A stretch of 64,000 bases of DNA from assembly GCF_000242455.2 (NCBI RefSeq), contig NC_019892.1, forward strand, positions 4,774,001 through 4,838,000, in the 5' to 3' direction. Every line of letters begins with the position of its first letter. Position 1 is the stretch's first letter. Below are positions 9,063-17,813 of the stretch, one piece after another. The translations under genes and the position numbers were made by a program. This DNA is from Singulisphaera acidiphila DSM 18658. GTDB taxonomy: Bacteria > Planctomycetota > Planctomycetia > Isosphaerales > Isosphaeraceae. The notes under the pieces are model-generated. The model did no database searches and had not been told where the DNA came from. It saw only the letters and a list, made by a program, of their open reading frames with translations.

Positions 9063-9980
9063 CTAAGGATGATTCTCGCGAGTTCCCTCCGGCTGGTTCT
9101 CGCCTCGGTTGTATGCCGCCTGCACGATGGTCCAAATCGTGCAGGCCATGTGCTGGTGGCCCGCTTGGGTGAGATGAATCGTGTCCATGGTCGTGCCTTG
9201 CTGCTGGAGCACACCGAGCAGAACCCGCTTGGGAACCAAGAGGGTTTTGTATTGCCGAGCCAGGCGGCGCTGAATCCGGCCGTAGGCGTTGTAAGTCGGG
9301 GGCAACGGCAGCTCGAGCATGACGATCACACGGCCGGGTTGGCAGACGGCCGAGAGCAATCGTGCGAGCCCCACCTCGAACCCGGCGGGAGTGGTTTCCC
9401 CCAGAATGTCATTCCCGCCAATCTCCAGCAAGACGAGCCGCTCGTCCGACGTCATTGAGGCTGCTTGCTGCAACGCGGAAGCGACATTGGCCCCGGCTTG
9501 CGCGTGGTCGTGGACCGCGACGCTGTGGCGGTCCGCGAGGATTCCGGGCCAGGTCGTGACCTTTTGCTGTCCGGTTCCCGCCGTGACCGAATCACCAATG
9601 ATTCCGAGCGTCGGATGGCCGAGTTGAGGGACTCTTGGCGACAGGTGGTAGGGCAATTCGACCAGGATCGCCGCGATCCAGGTAGTGGCGACGGCGACCC
9701 GCAAACCGAGGACGAGTCGGGCGCGGAGCCGCTCGCGAGACGCTTCGCCCACCAACCAGAGCAACGACGCAACGAGCAGGAGGAGCTCGAACCAAGGCGG
9801 CAACGGTGTCGCCGACAAGCAGACGAGCGTGCCTCCGAGAATGAGGAGGGTGTTCCGACCGATGCTGAGCTGACGCCGCTGGCCGAGGGCCGACAGCCCG
9901 ACCGCGACGATCAGGCAGGCGGCACCCGTGAAGAACGATTGGCCGCTTGCGACATGGAACACAAGCCATTGTGTGAGCAT
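9063..9980 (-). CDS. Membrane-anchored SGNH/GDSL hydrolase
   Basis: 305 residues. Three or more hydrophobic segments fill the first 115 residues, then comes an SGNH hydrolase domain. Block I is GIIGDSVTAGTG with the catalytic Ser, the block II Gly is in AGANVAS, block III is EIGGNDILG, and block V is DTIHLTQAGH with the catalytic Asp and His. These enzymes hydrolyse esters or thioesters, for example acyl groups on lipids or acetyl groups on glycans; the substrate is unknown. Its topology places the catalytic domain on the outer side of the membrane or tightly membrane-bound. It has no operon partner: the neighbouring gaps are 438 and 840 bp. Confidence 0.86.
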   Translation of the reverse strand: MLTQWLVFHVASGQSFFTGAACLIVAVGLSALGQRRQLSIGRNTLLILGGTLVCLSATPLPPWFELLLLVASLLWLVGEASRERLRARLVLGLRVAVATTWIAAILVELPYHLSPRVPQLGHPTLGIIGDSVTAGTGQQKVTTWPGILADRHSVAVHDHAQAGANVASALQQAASMTSDERLVLLEIGGNDILGETTPAGFEVGLARLLSAVCQPGRVIVMLELPLPPTYNAYGRIQRRLARQYKTLLVPKRVLLGVLQQQGTTMDTIHLTQAGHQHMACTIWTIVQAAYNRGENQPEGTRENHP

Positions 9981-10820
9981 GTTAATGAATGCCGATCCCG
10001 GTCTTCGATTCGCGATATCCTGGATCCGAGTCCGCCTTCCTCGTCATTCTCCCAGGAGGATCGGATGCTCGCATAGGGGGACTCGCTTCGTCTTTTGACC
10101 TTCCGGAGTCAAAATGTCCATCGGGGTTCGGCAGAACGACAGTTTGTCCTGATCGAGCGGTGGGATTCTCGTTTGCATGTCGTCAGGCACTTGAGACCTT
10201 GGCCGGTCACGTCGTTCGGGTGCGCGTCCTGTGCCGCCTCGACGGTAGCCGGCATCTCCGTTGCGTGCGGACGGTGGGTGGGCCAAGGCATGGAGAGAGG
10301 CTAATCCAGAAATATCATGAATGAATGTGTGTTAATTGGGTGCGTGCTTTCGAGGTGTGTTGATTCTGTGAGAAAACAAGTGCTGAGTGAATGCAATTTA
10401 TGCGTGGAGACTTTGCTTTTGGCTCGTTTTTTGAGGGGGTGGAACTCTTTTGGAGAAGTCGTCCTCATCTTGGGATGAGGTTGATCCAAGGTCGATGAAT
10501 CAGGAGACGACGATGTCAACGTCCATCGCAGTCGGCAGCGCTTATCACACGGGCGAGAAGGTCCCGGTGTCGGGCCGTTACGAATTCGTCAGGCATTCCA
10601 ACCCGGACAGTCATTGTGAGCCGCCGGCCGAAGCGCAGAGCATCCCGCTCTCCCAAGGGGAAGCTTTTCCCCCTTGCCGGTCCTGTTCGGCCCGCTCTGT
10701 CTGGAGCCTTGTGGAAATTCACTGAGCATTGCGGATGAACTGTCTGGGGCTCCCTGGGACCGTCCTCTGTCCCAGGGAGACGCTCTTCTCTGGTCGAAGC
10801 CGACACCTTTTGGGCGGGGC
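9981..10820. other. 840-bp gene-free stretch with an AT-rich core
   Basis: No convincing gene on either strand; short open frames here have no domain, no signal sequence and no good ribosome binding site. The part 10300-10520 is clearly richer in A and T than its surroundings. A perfect 11-bp hairpin (10750-10760 with 10769-10779) near the end of the caspase-like gene may help stop its minus-strand transcript, although no T-run follows. Confidence 0.5.
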
Positions 10821-12296
10821 CTATCCCAGTTGATCCTGGGTTGGAGAGGGGAGAGACTTCGCGTCGTCCCCCTTGGGGAGCATGCGGAGGGCCTGACTGA
10901 GTGCCGTCGTCAACTGCTCGAGGGGCGTTCCGGAGGGGTAGGTCAGCGACAGGTGATCTTCGGTCACGTGGATCAGGCCGCGGTCCGGCACCTTGAAGCT
11001 GCAACTGGAACAGTCGTGGGGGTAATCGATCGGGAGCTGCTGGGCCTCGGCCTTGTCGATCAAATCTTCGACCTTGATGCGCTCCTCGAAGGAGAGTCGG
11101 ATTGATTTGAAAGTGGCGTCGAAAATCGCGGTGAAGCCATCGTCGGTGAGGATGTCGGGGTGGCGGATGTCGGAGACTTCCCGGGTGAAGACCGCTTCGA
11201 CCGGGTCGCCATCGAGGGCGATCGAGATCGTGTACTGGAAGTCGGGGGTCCGGATCGAGCCGAAGCCTCCCTTGGGGGGGAAGACCTCGATCTGCTTCCG
11301 GGTGTAATTCATGTTCGCCCGAATGCTTTTGTGCGTCTCGGCCAGGTCGTTCTCGAGGTCGGCCTGAGCGAGTTCGTTGGCCCAATCTTCGGATCGTCTG
11401 TCGAGCACCTTGGGGATGCGGTGCACGCCCGGCTTGAAGCTTGTCAGGCTGCGCAGGGCGACGCGATCCTCGCTTCGCAGGACGAACTCTTTGGCAGCAT
11501 TCGACTTGGCAGGGGTGGCGGCCCCCTTGCGTTTGACGACGGGCGAAAGGTCGGCGATCAGGAAGTCGCGGTCATGGCTCCCGGCGTACCAAGGGGTCTG
11601 GATCTGCCGCGTTTTGAGCGTGTCTCGGATCGACAGGGAAATCTTGTTGTCGAGATAATCTTGGAGGTTGCCGGCGGTGAGGAACCGGTTGTCGACCAGG
11701 ATCTCCGGGGCTGCTCCGGCCAACGCCTGGACCAGGTGGTAGGCCCAGATCCCTCGCTTCAGGCGACCGCTGGAATGCGACTTCTGGTCGAACTGGCTCG
11801 CGGAGAAGCAGGCCCAATGCTCGGCGCCTCCGAACGCTTTCTCCAGGGTGGCTTCAGACATTCGCGGGGCGTTCGCGAAGTCGCCGCTAGTGCAATCCAA
11901 GTAAGCTTGGATGTGCGTGCCGGATGAGCGGCGAAACTCGCGGACCAGGGCAGCGAGGTCGATCCCGGTGCCTCGGAGGTCTTGGTAGCGGGTGTCCCAG
12001 CAGGCGAGATAGTTGGCCCGCTTCACCGCGAGACCGTGCCCGACGAAGAAGAAGAACAGTGTGTCGTCTGCCTTGAGCCGGGTCTCGACCAGGCTGCGAA
12101 CCTGCTCCTCGATCGCGGTCTTGGTCGCGTCTTCGCCCACCAGAAGGGTGATGTTCTCCTCGCGATATCCGAGCCGGACCAGGGCCTTGCGGACCGCCGA
12201 GACGTCCGCCTCGGCATAGGCGACGTCGGGGAGGAGTTCGTTGTCCCAATACGTCTCGACGCCGATCAGGAGGGCGTGATTCTGAGGGGGCGTCAT
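10821..12296 (-). CDS. Caspase-family (peptidase C14) protein
   Basis: 491 residues from MTPPQNHALLIGVETYWDNE. The caspase fold is recognisable in the first 260 residues: the ALLIGV strand, the AEADVSAVRKAL helix, catalytic His87 in FFFVGHG and catalytic Cys135 in AYLDCTSG. The catalytic pair is therefore complete and a Cys-dependent protease activity is likely; the cleavage specificity is not readable. Residues 260-491 match no motif I know and contain a CSSC pair; they may bind a partner or ligand. There is no signal peptide. It is divergent from the secreted glycosidase-like gene (293 bp apart) and has no obvious toxin, NLR or antiphage partner nearby. A start 9 codons upstream is possible. 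Confidence 0.86.
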   Translation of the reverse strand: MTPPQNHALLIGVETYWDNELLPDVAYAEADVSAVRKALVRLGYREENITLLVGEDATKTAIEEQVRSLVETRLKADDTLFFFFVGHGLAVKRANYLACWDTRYQDLRGTGIDLAALVREFRRSSGTHIQAYLDCTSGDFANAPRMSEATLEKAFGGAEHWACFSASQFDQKSHSSGRLKRGIWAYHLVQALAGAAPEILVDNRFLTAGNLQDYLDNKISLSIRDTLKTRQIQTPWYAGSHDRDFLIADLSPVVKRKGAATPAKSNAAKEFVLRSEDRVALRSLTSFKPGVHRIPKVLDRRSEDWANELAQADLENDLAETHKSIRANMNYTRKQIEVFPPKGGFGSIRTPDFQYTISIALDGDPVEAVFTREVSDIRHPDILTDDGFTAIFDATFKSIRLSFEERIKVEDLIDKAEAQQLPIDYPHDCSSCSFKVPDRGLIHVTEDHLSLTYPSGTPLEQLTTALSQALRMLPKGDDAKSLPSPTQDQLG

Positions 12297-12589
12297 GCGT
12301 GAGGTGCCTTTCCGACTCCACAACCTTTGCCGGCTGAGTCTGAACTCGCGGAGAACCGGCCGCGACGACCCGAGGAGCGACTCGACGATAAGGTCAAGAT
12401 CCAGGCGGGTGTGGACCGTCCCAAAAAAACGCTAGGCCGTATTCTACCGCAAAAGGCAACCCCAGGTCTTGGCCCAAAGGGACCGCCGTTCGAATCTGAT
12501 TGCTTTTGTTTATGACCCGGGACCGGTATCTTGGCGAGGATCACACGATCGAGCCGAGGTCTCCTTTTTCCGGAGTCGGGTCTTATACC

Positions 12590-14953
12590 ATGAGTGCTGT
12601 CTACGCCGTGTTGCTATTGGTGACCATGTCCGCAATGCCGGACCCCGGCCCGATCGACCTCTCCCAAGCCACAATCGTTACGCGTCGCGGCGCGGTTGCC
12701 GAGGCGGAGAAGACGGCCGTCACGGTCCTGGTCGAAGAGGCTGAGAACCGGACAGGCATCCGCCTGACCGCCCAGACCGACTGGCCGAACGCGGGATCAG
12801 GGGCCGTGATCGTCGCGACCTCGAAACTGGACGAGGTTGCCGGGGGCAAAGACGTGCCCCAGGAGATCCGCCAAGGTGCAGCGAGCTTGAAGGCGGAAGG
12901 ATTCGTCCTCGGCGTTAGTAAAGGAGCCGGCCGGCCGATCGTCTGGGTTGTGGGGGCCGATGCTCGCGGCGTGCTCTTCGGGGTGGGCAAGCTGCTGAGG
13001 ACGATGAAGATGACGACGGGCGGGTTGACCCTCGACCCGAAAACGCGGGTCGTCACGTCGCCCGCCTATCCGATCCGCGGTCACCAGCTCGGCTACCGCG
13101 ATCGGGCCAATTCGTGGGATGCCTGGGACGTGCCGAAGTTCGAACGCTACATTCGCGAACTGGCGATCTTCGGTGCCAATTGCGTTGAGAACATCCCGTT
13201 CCAGGACGATTCCCCAGGGCCGCTCATGACGGTCCCTCGCGCGGAGATGAACGTCCGCATGAGCGAGATCTGCCAGCGCTACGACCAGGATTACTGGCTC
13301 TGGGTGCCGGCCGAGTTCGACCTGACGGACTCGGTGAAACGGGCGAAAGCGCTTGAGGAAAACGAGGCTCTCTACCAGGCCTGCCCGCGCCTCGACGCGG
13401 TCTTCGTCCCCGGTGGCGACCCGGGAGAAAACCACCCCGAGCTCGTCATCCCGTTCATGAAGGACCTTTCCGTCCGGCTCGCCAAGTCCCACCCGAAGGC
13501 CAAGGTCTGGTTCTCGCTCCAAGGCTTCAAGGGCGAGCGTATCGAGTATGTCTATCGCTATCTCGACGAGGAGAAGCCCGACTGGTTCGGTGGCATCGTC
13601 TGCGGGCCGAGCAGCCCTTCCATCGCGTCGACCCGCAAGCGGCTCGATCCGCGCTATCCGATCCGGCACTATCCCGACCTCACGCACAACGTCCGCGCCC
13701 AATACCCGATCCCCTGGTGGGACCCCGCCCTGGCCAACACGCTCGGACGGGAGTCGATCAACCCGCGCCCGATGCAATTCGCGGAGATTCACAACGCCCT
13801 GGCGCCCTTCACGGTGGGGTTCCTGTCGTACTCGGACGGGGTACATGATGACGTGAACAAGGTCGTCTGGAACGGGCTCGCCTGGGACCCCGAAACGCCG
13901 GTGCGAGAGATCCTCATCGAGTACAGCCGCTTCTTTTTCTCGTCTGAGATCGCGGAATCCGCCGCTGACGGCATTCTGGCTCTGGAGAAGAACTGGATCG
14001 GCTCGCTCCGTGACAACGGGGGCGTCGAGGCCACGCTGGCGTTTTGGGAAGAGCTTGAAGCGCGGTCGCCGCAACTCGAGAAGAACTGGCGCTGGCAGAT
14101 GTGCCTGGTTCGCGCGGTCTATGACGCCTACACCCGCCAGCGCCTGATTGCCGAATCGGCTCTGGAGGACGAGGCAAACCTCGCTCTAGCAGGCGCTCCC
14201 GAGCGGGGCGCGCAGGAGGCGATGGACCGGGCGCTGACGATCCTCCAGCGGACGAAAACCGATCCCGTGGCTCCGAGGCTCCGCCAGCGGATTGACGCGT
14301 TGTGCGAAGCCTTGTTCCGCTCGATTGGTCTGCAGACGAGCGAGTCGAAATACCAGGCGAGTGGTGCGGAGCGCGGTTGCATCCTCGACTTCGCCGACCA
14401 TCCCTTGAATAGCCGCTGGTGGCTGGAGGACGAATTCGCCGCCATTCGCAAGCTCCCCTCGGAGCCGGAGAAGCTGGCTCGCCTGGATTTGCTTCGGACC
14501 TGGGAGCATCCCGGTCCCGGGAGCTTTTATGATGACGTCGGCAATATTGCCAAATCCCCTCATGTCCTGAAAGGCGATCTGACCACCCTCGGATTGAGCA
14601 TCAGCCGGCCTCCGATCCCGGAAGTGCTCTGGTGGAAAGAGGGGGTCAGTCGTGAGCGGCCGGCCTGGATGGATGTAATGAACTGGCCGCTTGCCATGCG
14701 GTATAACAGCCTCGACCCCAGCGCCGACTATGTCATCCGGACGACCGGTCTGGGAACGTGCCTGCTCTCGATCGACGGCGAGCGCGTTGAGCCCTACCTC
14801 GACAATAAAGGGATTGGCGAGTTCAAGGAGTTCCACGTTCCGAAGCGCCACCTCGCGGACGGCGAGCTCAACCTGACGTTCGAGCGGCCGGTTGAGAACG
14901 TGAACTGGCGCTACCAGTCACGCCTCTCGGAACTCTGGCTCCTGAAAAAGTAG
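12590..14953 (+). CDS. Secreted glycoside-hydrolase-like protein (GH20/GH67-type architecture)
   Basis: 787 residues. The start MSAVYAVLLLVTMSAM gives a short signal peptide; longer in-frame starts would bury it. Residues about 20-150 look like the zincin-like alpha/beta domain that precedes the catalytic barrel in GH20 and GH67 enzymes (GAVIVATS, then ADARGVLFGVGKLLR). A TIM-barrel-like region follows, with YPIRGHQLGYRDRANSWDAW, FGANCVENIPFQDD and VFVPGGDPGENHPEL. The C-terminal part contains a beta-rich domain ending LSELWLLKK. It probably acts on an extracellular polysaccharide or a glucuronoyl/N-acetyl sugar, but I could not identify the catalytic acids with certainty. It is a single plus-strand gene with a hairpin region behind it. 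Confidence 0.75.
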   Translation: MSAVYAVLLLVTMSAMPDPGPIDLSQATIVTRRGAVAEAEKTAVTVLVEEAENRTGIRLTAQTDWPNAGSGAVIVATSKLDEVAGGKDVPQEIRQGAASLKAEGFVLGVSKGAGRPIVWVVGADARGVLFGVGKLLRTMKMTTGGLTLDPKTRVVTSPAYPIRGHQLGYRDRANSWDAWDVPKFERYIRELAIFGANCVENIPFQDDSPGPLMTVPRAEMNVRMSEICQRYDQDYWLWVPAEFDLTDSVKRAKALEENEALYQACPRLDAVFVPGGDPGENHPELVIPFMKDLSVRLAKSHPKAKVWFSLQGFKGERIEYVYRYLDEEKPDWFGGIVCGPSSPSIASTRKRLDPRYPIRHYPDLTHNVRAQYPIPWWDPALANTLGRESINPRPMQFAEIHNALAPFTVGFLSYSDGVHDDVNKVVWNGLAWDPETPVREILIEYSRFFFSSEIAESAADGILALEKNWIGSLRDNGGVEATLAFWEELEARSPQLEKNWRWQMCLVRAVYDAYTRQRLIAESALEDEANLALAGAPERGAQEAMDRALTILQRTKTDPVAPRLRQRIDALCEALFRSIGLQTSESKYQASGAERGCILDFADHPLNSRWWLEDEFAAIRKLPSEPEKLARLDLLRTWEHPGPGSFYDDVGNIAKSPHVLKGDLTTLGLSISRPPIPEVLWWKEGVSRERPAWMDVMNWPLAMRYNSLDPSADYVIRTTGLGTCLLSIDGERVEPYLDNKGIGEFKEFHVPKRHLADGELNLTFERPVENVNWRYQSRLSELWLLKK

Positions 14954-14957
14954 CATT

Positions 14958-15034
14958 TCGCTCGCCGTAAAAGGCGAGCGAGGAGGTCGGCTTCCTGTCT
15001 TTCGGGATTCTGCGCGAGTGTGGACCCGAAGACA
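14958..15034. terminator. Bidirectional terminator region between convergent genes
   Basis: TCGCTCGCC (14958-14966) pairs perfectly with GGCGAGCGA (14973-14981). A second stem pairs CCTGTCTTTCGGG near 14994 with CCCGAAGACAGG near 15025. Both lie between the plus-strand glycosidase-like gene and the minus-strand sigma gene, where both transcripts must end. Confidence 0.6.
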
Positions 15035-15056
15035 GGAGTCTGCCCTCAAGCCAGTC

Positions 15057-16907
15057 TTATTTGACCTCGTGTTCTTCGAGAGGGTTCAGGGCTACGTTGG
15101 TGAATTCAGCCCATTGAAAGGGCCGGGTCTGAAACCGCAATTCCTTGATCTGGGAGAGCGGGATGGCAAACTCGACCTCCAACTGCTGGAAGCCACCGGT
15201 TCCCAAAGCACGTATTCGGATCGGCGGATACTTGTCGTCCTCGTCATCCATCGCCACAACACGGGCGTCCGCCTCAGAGGAATTGGAACTGACCGTGATC
15301 TTGGTGACTCCTGAAGATTCATGAGCCGCTCCGAAGATCACTTTCTCTCCATGGATCCCTTGGGCCGATACACCACTTGGTCCGCTTGTGGCGACAGTCT
15401 TCCAGCGACTCGAAGGGGCGCCGAAGCTTACCTGGCAAGTCACTTGATCCTTGGGCATAGCCATCGCGATGACTTTCAGGTTCGGTATCTCGCGGCCTTC
15501 TCGATCCAGGGGAAGGCCCGATACCGAACTTCCCACGGGGAGGATCTTCCAACGTTCTTCGGGTTCCCTTTCGGCGAAGTTTCGACTCGACAGATCCGGG
15601 AAAGTAGGACGGCGTAACTGCTCGAGCTGGGATTCGAGTTCAGTCACTTGCTTGCGGGCGTATCGGAATGAAGGATCGTTTGGATTACGAATCAATCGTC
15701 GGAGTGCATTGACGCGCTCTCTCGCCGCTTCCAACCTTCGAGCTACGTGGAGAACAGCAGGGTTATGGTCGAACGTGGCCGTCACTTGCGCTGGAGTCGT
15801 GACGCGAACGGCGAACTCGCGTGCTTGCTGATTCGCGTCTGCGCTGGCGCGGGCCTTTGTTCTCGCGTAGGGCGCTTGGGCGAGCGGTTGGCCGTCCGGT
15901 GTCCACCAGGTTTCGGGTCCCGACGGATTTGAAGAGACGCCGACCAACTCGACGATCGTCCCATCGGATAGTCGTTTGATCCAAGGCTCGCTCGCGTTTG
16001 TCTTTGCCTTCGACTCCTCTTCCGCCTCACGCTTCGTCTCCTGGGATTCCGGCTCCTTTGCCGTGGTTCGGAGTGCCAGGCAAGCCGACGAGGTGAGGGC
16101 GATGAGGCCGGCCGCGACACACCACGCCCCGATCGCTTTCCATCGCAAGGCGTGCAACGCCCCCGCCGCCATTTGGGCGACGGACGCCGAGGCGACCCCC
16201 GCAAGCCCCCTGGTTGTGGAAGCCGCGAGGGCTGCGTCTGCCGTGGATTTCACCAGGGAATCGGGGAGGGCCGCCAGAGATTTCTTGGACGCGATGCCGG
16301 CGAAGATTCGCAAGCCACGACGGGCGAGTCTCGTTTTCAACCGCTCCTTCGCCCGCATCAGGCGGACGCTGACCGTCCCGACGGGGCAGCGAAGTCGTTC
16401 GGCCGCAGCTGCGTGGGTCAATTCCTCCAAGTAGCAGAGGACGACCGCTTCGCGGTACTTCTCCGGCAGGTTATCGACCTCCTCGTAGAGTGTCGAAACG
16501 TCTTGCCTCTTCTCGTCTCCCTCGACTCTCGCGGCCATGTTGAGCGCAGCCTGCCGTTCGTGGGTATGACGTCGACGGGCCTCGAGTTTCGCTCGGGAGG
16601 CGACTCGTCGGGCTACGCCGAAGAGCCAGCTTCCCAGCGATTCCCGTTGCCGGATCGACCTCGCCCTGGTCGCCAGGATGAGGAAGGTCGCCTGAAACGC
16701 ATCCTCGGCGTCCGGTAGGTTGCTCAGGTGGTTGCGGCAGACGTCGAAGACCATTGGCCCATGCCGGACTACCAAAGCCTCGAACGCCATTTCGTCGCGT
16801 CGCGAGAGAAACCGACCGAGCAGTTGGGCGTCGGTCAGGCTGCCGGTTGTCCCCTCACCGAAGAGTGTCCGGATCGACCGGAGCAACGTGCCGTCCTGTC
16901 CCTTCAT
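15057..16907 (-). CDS. ECF sigma factor fused to a membrane segment and extracytoplasmic domain (copy 1)
   Basis: 616 residues from MKGQDGTLLRSIRTLFGEGT, chosen because AGGAAGGG lies just upstream. Residues about 35-80 are sigma region 2 (FEALVVRHGPMVFDVCRNHL, DAEDAFQATFLIL). Residues about 145-195 are region 4 (LPEKYREAVVLCYLEELTH, CPVGTVSVRLMRAKERL). A membrane helix follows near 254-278. The outer part carries GTIVELVGVSSNPSGPETWW near 320, a coiled-coil-like stretch, and ends IKELRFQTRPFQWAEF. The same opening and closing motifs occur in the second sigma factor at 24705-26369. The fusion probably lets an envelope signal act directly on a membrane-tethered sigma factor without a separate anti-sigma gene. 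Its 5' end is duplicated at 19749-20033. Confidence 0.87.
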   Translation of the reverse strand: MKGQDGTLLRSIRTLFGEGTTGSLTDAQLLGRFLSRRDEMAFEALVVRHGPMVFDVCRNHLSNLPDAEDAFQATFLILATRARSIRQRESLGSWLFGVARRVASRAKLEARRRHTHERQAALNMAARVEGDEKRQDVSTLYEEVDNLPEKYREAVVLCYLEELTHAAAAERLRCPVGTVSVRLMRAKERLKTRLARRGLRIFAGIASKKSLAALPDSLVKSTADAALAASTTRGLAGVASASVAQMAAGALHALRWKAIGAWCVAAGLIALTSSACLALRTTAKEPESQETKREAEEESKAKTNASEPWIKRLSDGTIVELVGVSSNPSGPETWWTPDGQPLAQAPYARTKARASADANQQAREFAVRVTTPAQVTATFDHNPAVLHVARRLEAARERVNALRRLIRNPNDPSFRYARKQVTELESQLEQLRRPTFPDLSSRNFAEREPEERWKILPVGSSVSGLPLDREGREIPNLKVIAMAMPKDQVTCQVSFGAPSSRWKTVATSGPSGVSAQGIHGEKVIFGAAHESSGVTKITVSSNSSEADARVVAMDDEDDKYPPIRIRALGTGGFQQLEVEFAIPLSQIKELRFQTRPFQWAEFTNVALNPLEEHEVK

Positions 16908-16985
16908 GATGTCCCTTCCTCGCTCCCGGAGTGTCTGACTCGGTGAATAGTGCCGAGGTGACCTCATTCGCTTTCAACTTTTTCC
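16704..16985. repeat. Direct repeat, copy 1 (5' end of ECF sigma gene and upstream region)
   Basis: These 282 bp recur in the same orientation at 19749-20033 (285 bp). By eye I count nine substitutions and one 3-bp insertion, about 97% identity. The repeat covers the first 68 sigma codons, the ribosome binding site and about 78 bp upstream. The copies bracket a 2.8-kb segment holding a small secreted protein gene and the IS1380-family element. Confidence 0.9.
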
Positions 16986-17025
16986 TGCAATGATACCTAA
17001 TACAATGCCGCTCGGCGGGTGGACA

Positions 17026-17216
17026 ATCACCAATGAGGAAGAAGACCGCTACGCAATAGTGGTATGAAGGGGTTCAAAAATAAACGGTGATAAGGTAGAG
17101 TCGCTCGCTAATCACCAAGAGCTTGGAGATCTCCTTGAGGGAGCCGAATTCTTCATCGCCACCCATGGGTTTTGATCACCAAGAGGAAGAAGGCCGCCAC
17201 GCAATGGTGGTACGAA
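17026..17216. repeat. Imperfect 42-bp direct repeat upstream of the small secreted protein gene
   Basis: ATCACCAATGAGGAAGAAGA at 17026 onward (to 17068) is repeated as ATCACCAAGAGGAAGAAGGC at 17175 onward (to 17216). Both run into a shared ACGCAATNGTGGTA block. A partial third copy (ATCACCAAGAG) is at 17111. Short frames between the copies end at stop codons and have no start. This could be the remains of a small tandem gene duplication; its origin is unknown. Confidence 0.55.
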
Positions 17217-17235
17217 TAGTAATAGGAGCCAGACC

Positions 17236-17790
17236 ATGAAGAGGAGTAAGGTAATCGTCATCGGGGCATTCGGGATGCTCCTGGCATGCAGTTACTTGGC
17301 CGTTTCCGCTCCGAGCAAGAAACGCTCGCCACAAGGACCAACCCGACCGTCACGAAAAGCGATGATACCCACGCCGGAGATGCTCGAAAAACTTGACGGG
17401 GGCGACGACCCGGCCCGTCGCTACACCATCATACCAATCCCGATTCGAGGGGCAGTCAAGGCACGTACGCCGCAGGAGGAGGAACTCTTCAAGCAGGCTA
17501 CGGCCATTATGCTCCGCGAACGTCCTGTACCTCCCGATCGCCTCCAATTCTTCAAATGGATAGATGAAGGGGATTACCGATTCAAGCTTTGTGGGTGGTC
17601 AGCCTTTGTTGATGAAGTTGTCCCTGCTGCTGGAGGTTGGGGGATAAGGCTGAGTGTCTGGCCCCAGGTTACAACAGAAGCTAAGGTTATCAATAACTAT
17701 TATGAGGAATATGCCTGGGCCGATGGTGTTCTGAAATTCGTTAAGGGCTACGGCAACCCGAGAATTTCGGGAATTTGTGTTGTTTGGTAA
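17236..17790 (+). CDS. Small secreted protein of unknown function
   Basis: 184 residues, with TAGGAG 9 nt before the ATG. The N-terminus MKRSKVIVIGAFGMLLACSY is a signal peptide; a Cys at residue 18 sits near the end of the hydrophobic run but without a clear lipobox. A basic, Pro-rich stretch follows, then a globular part with ARRYTIIPIPIRGAV and a C-terminal half rich in Trp and Tyr (FKLCGWSAFVDEV, NNYYEEYAWADGVL). I do not recognise the family. It lies inside the segment bracketed by the duplicated sigma 5' ends and immediately upstream of the IS1380-family element, so it may be cargo of the same rearrangement. Its codon use looks more AT-rich near the 3' end than most neighbours. Confidence 0.7.
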   Translation: MKRSKVIVIGAFGMLLACSYLAVSAPSKKRSPQGPTRPSRKAMIPTPEMLEKLDGGDDPARRYTIIPIPIRGAVKARTPQEEELFKQATAIMLRERPVPPDRLQFFKWIDEGDYRFKLCGWSAFVDEVVPAAGGWGIRLSVWPQVTTEAKVINNYYEEYAWADGVLKFVKGYGNPRISGICVVW

Positions 17791-17813
17791 CGAGGGAGAC
17801 AACGGTGCTGTAT

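Noticed and set aside
10516..11385. 289-residue minus-strand frame overlapping the caspase-like gene
   Set aside because: It is an Arg/Pro-rich shadow of the caspase gene in another frame.
12480..12500. GTTCGAATCT resembling a tRNA T-loop
   Set aside because: No acceptor stem, anticodon arm or D-arm can be drawn around it.
17005..17067. Tiny frame MPLGGWTITNEEEDRYAIVV in the first 42-bp repeat
   Set aside because: Only 20 residues, no ribosome binding site, and the second repeat copy does not keep the frame.
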